The notes under the pieces: generated by a model
Told to the model about the DNA's origin: nothing
The model's input: only the letters and a program-made list of their open reading frames with translations
Databases searched by the model: none
Assembly (NCBI GenBank): GCA_945614335.1
Contig: CALZAP010000110.1
Span: forward strand, 1 to 5,703
Source: an uncultured Prevotella sp.
Lineage (GTDB): Bacteria; Bacteroidota; Bacteroidia; Bacteroidales; Bacteroidaceae
Length of the DNA: 5,703 bases
Reading direction: 5' to 3'
Made by a program: the position numbers and the translations under genes
Shown: piece after piece, positions 4,118 through 5,703 of the stretch
Layout: every line of letters begins with the position of its first letter
Numbering within the stretch: the stretch's first letter is position 1

Positions 4118-5703
4118 TTACATCATGCCACCCATTCCCGGTGCGCCGCCCATTGGCATGGCAGTCTTGTCTTCGGGTTTGTCGACGATCAGGCACTCTG
4201 TGGTGAGGAACATTCCGGCGATGGAAGCTGCATTTTCGAGAGCAACGCGAGCCACCTTGGCGGGGTCGATAACACCAGCCTTGCGGAGGTCCTCGTAAAC
4301 ATCGGTGCGAGCGTTGTAGCCAAAGTCGCCTTCACCCTCACGAACCTTCTGGACTACGACTGCTCCCTCGCCTCCGGCATTGGCAACAATCTGGCGCAGA
4401 GGCTCTTCGATGGCGCGCTCTACTATATTGATACCGGTCTGCTCGTCGGCATTTATGCCCTTGAGGTCTTTCAGTGCGTCGAGGGCGCGGATGTATGTAG
4501 TACCGCCACCGGCCACAACACCTTCCTCAACGGCAGCACGTGTGGCACAGAGAGCGTCGTCTACTCGGTCTTTCTTCTCCTTCATCTCCACCTCGCTATT
4601 AGCACCGACGTAGAGCACAGCCACGCCTCCGGCGAGTTTAGCCAGACGTTCCTGGAGTTTCTCCTTGTCGTAAGAGCTGGTGGTATTTGCCATTTCGTTC
4701 TTTATCATTGCCACACGTTCGGCAATGAGTTGCTTGTCGCCGGCACCGTTTACGATAGTGGTGTTGTCCTTGCTTACGGTCACCTTCTCGCAGGTACCGA
4801 GCATGTCGAGTGTAGCCTGTTCGAGTTTCAGACCCTTCTCCTCGCTGATTACCAATCCTCCAGTGAGTGTGGCGATGTCCTCAAGCATAGCCTTGCGGCG
4901 GTCGCCAAAGCCAGGAGCCTTAACGGCGCATATCTTCAGTCCGCCACGCAGACGGTTTACAACGAGTGTTGTAAGAGCCTCAGAGTCAACGTCCTCAGCG
5001 ATTACGAGCATTGGGCGTCCGCTTTCGGCAGCAGGCTGCAGGATAGGAAGGAAGTCCTTGATGTTGCTAATCTTCTTGTCGTAGATGAGAATGTATGGAT
5101 TGTCCATCACACACTCCATCTTGTCAGCATCAGTCACGAAGTAGCCGCTGAGGTAGCCACGGTCGAACTGCATACCCTCAACCACGTTGGTGTAGGTGTC
5201 GCGGCTCTTGCTTTCCTCGATGGTGATGACACCGTCTTTGCTTACCTTACGCATAGCGTCGGCTATGAGCTTACCGATTTCAGGGTCGTTGTTAGCCGAA
5301 ACGGTGGCCACCTGCTCAATCTTATCGTAGTTGTCACCCACCTGCTCAGCGCTCTTCTTGATGTGCTCAACAACGGCAGCAACAGCCTTGTCGATACCAC
5401 GCTTGAGGTCCATTGGGTTAGCACCTGCCGTAACGTTCTTTAGACCAACGTTCACGATGCTCTGTGTGAGTATGGTGGCAGTGGTAGTACCGTCGCCGGC
5501 ATCGTCGCCAGTCTTGCTTGCCACGCTCTTCACGAGCTGTGCGCCAGTGTTTTCAAAGCGGTCTTCAAGTTCCACTTCCTTAGCCACTGTCACACCGTCC
5601 TTTGTAATCTGGGGTGCTCCAAACTTTTTCTCAATAATTACGTTTCGTCCCTTAGGACCGAGAGTAACCTTGACTGCATTAGCCAACTGGTCAACGCCCC
5701 TTT
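4118..5703 (-). CDS. groEL: Chaperonin GroEL (60 kDa, Hsp60), 5' end outside window
   Basis: ATP-driven cytosolic folding chaperone that forms a double seven-membered ring and works with the GroES lid. The frame is open to the right edge (first complete codons encode [10 protein letters not shown]), which corresponds to E. coli residue 18, so about 16-17 N-terminal residues are missing; a TTG at 5686 is an internal Leu codon, not the start. Family marks are [19 protein letters not shown] (the Asp matches the ATP-site Asp87 of E. coli), [54 protein letters not shown] (with the equivalent of hydrolytic Asp398) and the flexible Gly-Met tail [10 protein letters not shown] before a TAA stop. Its length fits the usual 540-545. 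groES usually lies just upstream, which would be past the right edge. No heat-shock element is visible because the promoter lies outside. Nothing looks altered. Confidence 0.99.
   Translation of the reverse strand, partial: RGVDQLANAVKVTLGPKGRNVIIEKKFGAPQITKDGVTVAKEVELEDRFENTGAQLVKSVASKTGDDAGDGTTTATILTQSIVNVGLKNVTAGANPMDLKRGIDKAVAAVVEHIKKSAEQVGDNYDKIEQVATVSANNDPEIGKLIADAMRKVSKDGVITIEESKSRDTYTNVVEGMQFDRGYLSGYFVTDADKMECVMDNPYILIYDKKISNIKDFLPILQPAAESGRPMLVIAEDVDSEALTTLVVNRLRGGLKICAVKAPGFGDRRKAMLEDIATLTGGLVISEEKGLKLEQATLDMLGTCEKVTVSKDNTTIVNGAGDKQLIAERVAMIKNEMANTTSSYDKEKLQERLAKLAGGVAVLYVGANSEVEMKEKKDRVDDALCATRAAVEEGVVAGGGTTYIRALDALKDLKGINADEQTGINIVERAIEEPLRQIVANAGGEGAVVVQKVREGEGDFGYNARTDVYEDLRKAGVIDPAKVARVALENAASIAGMFLTTECLIVDKPEDKTAMPMGGAPGMGGMM

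Noticed and set aside
4730..5443. Plus-strand open frame of 237 codons
   Set aside because: Antisense shadow of groEL, whose protein is unmistakable; no motif and no promoter of its own.

Overview
The window looks like the chromosome of a member of Bacteroidota, most likely Prevotella or a close relative. Three things point there: the GroEL and GMP synthase sequences have the Bacteroidales style, promoter boxes of the form TAnnTTTG replace E. coli-type -10/-35 elements, and the gaps carry AT-rich short tandem repeats typical of that group. The genus is inferred from recall of family sequences, not from a search. All four genes lie on the minus strand, so transcription runs from right to left. 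Nothing suggests a prophage, insertion sequence, CRISPR array, tRNA or rRNA.

Layout in transcription order. (1) 5703-4118: groEL, missing only about 16 N-terminal residues beyond the right edge. (2) 4117-3701: a 417-bp gap holding a Bacteroidota-type promoter, a possible small RNA of about 140 nt that ends in a clear intrinsic terminator, a 4 x 7-bp tandem repeat, a perfect 7-bp inverted repeat that could be an operator, and a second Bacteroidota-type promoter for the next gene. (3) 3700-2156: a fusion protein with an N-terminal aminoglycoside-phosphotransferase-like sugar kinase (AmgK-like) and a C-terminal domain matching the C-terminal half of RapZ, the glucosamine-6-phosphate sensor of enterobacteria. 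(4) 2068-1307: a MurU-like sugar-1-phosphate nucleotidyltransferase with a low-complexity insert encoded by a GA-rich heptamer repeat. (5) 1236-1: guaA, GMP synthase, running off the left edge without its C-terminal part.

The kinase fusion and the nucleotidyltransferase form a natural pair. In Pseudomonas, AmgK phosphorylates MurNAc at C1 and MurU converts the product to UDP-MurNAc, which bypasses de novo synthesis. Here the kinase is joined to a domain that in E. coli senses GlcN6P, the other entry point to amino-sugar nucleotides. This suggests a salvage module that reads amino-sugar supply. That reading is inference. groEL and guaA are housekeeping neighbours with no obvious link to it.

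The points most worth a second look are the kinase-RapZ fusion, the candidate small RNA just upstream of it, and the in-frame heptamer repeat inside the MurU-like gene, where gain or loss of one unit would shift the reading frame.
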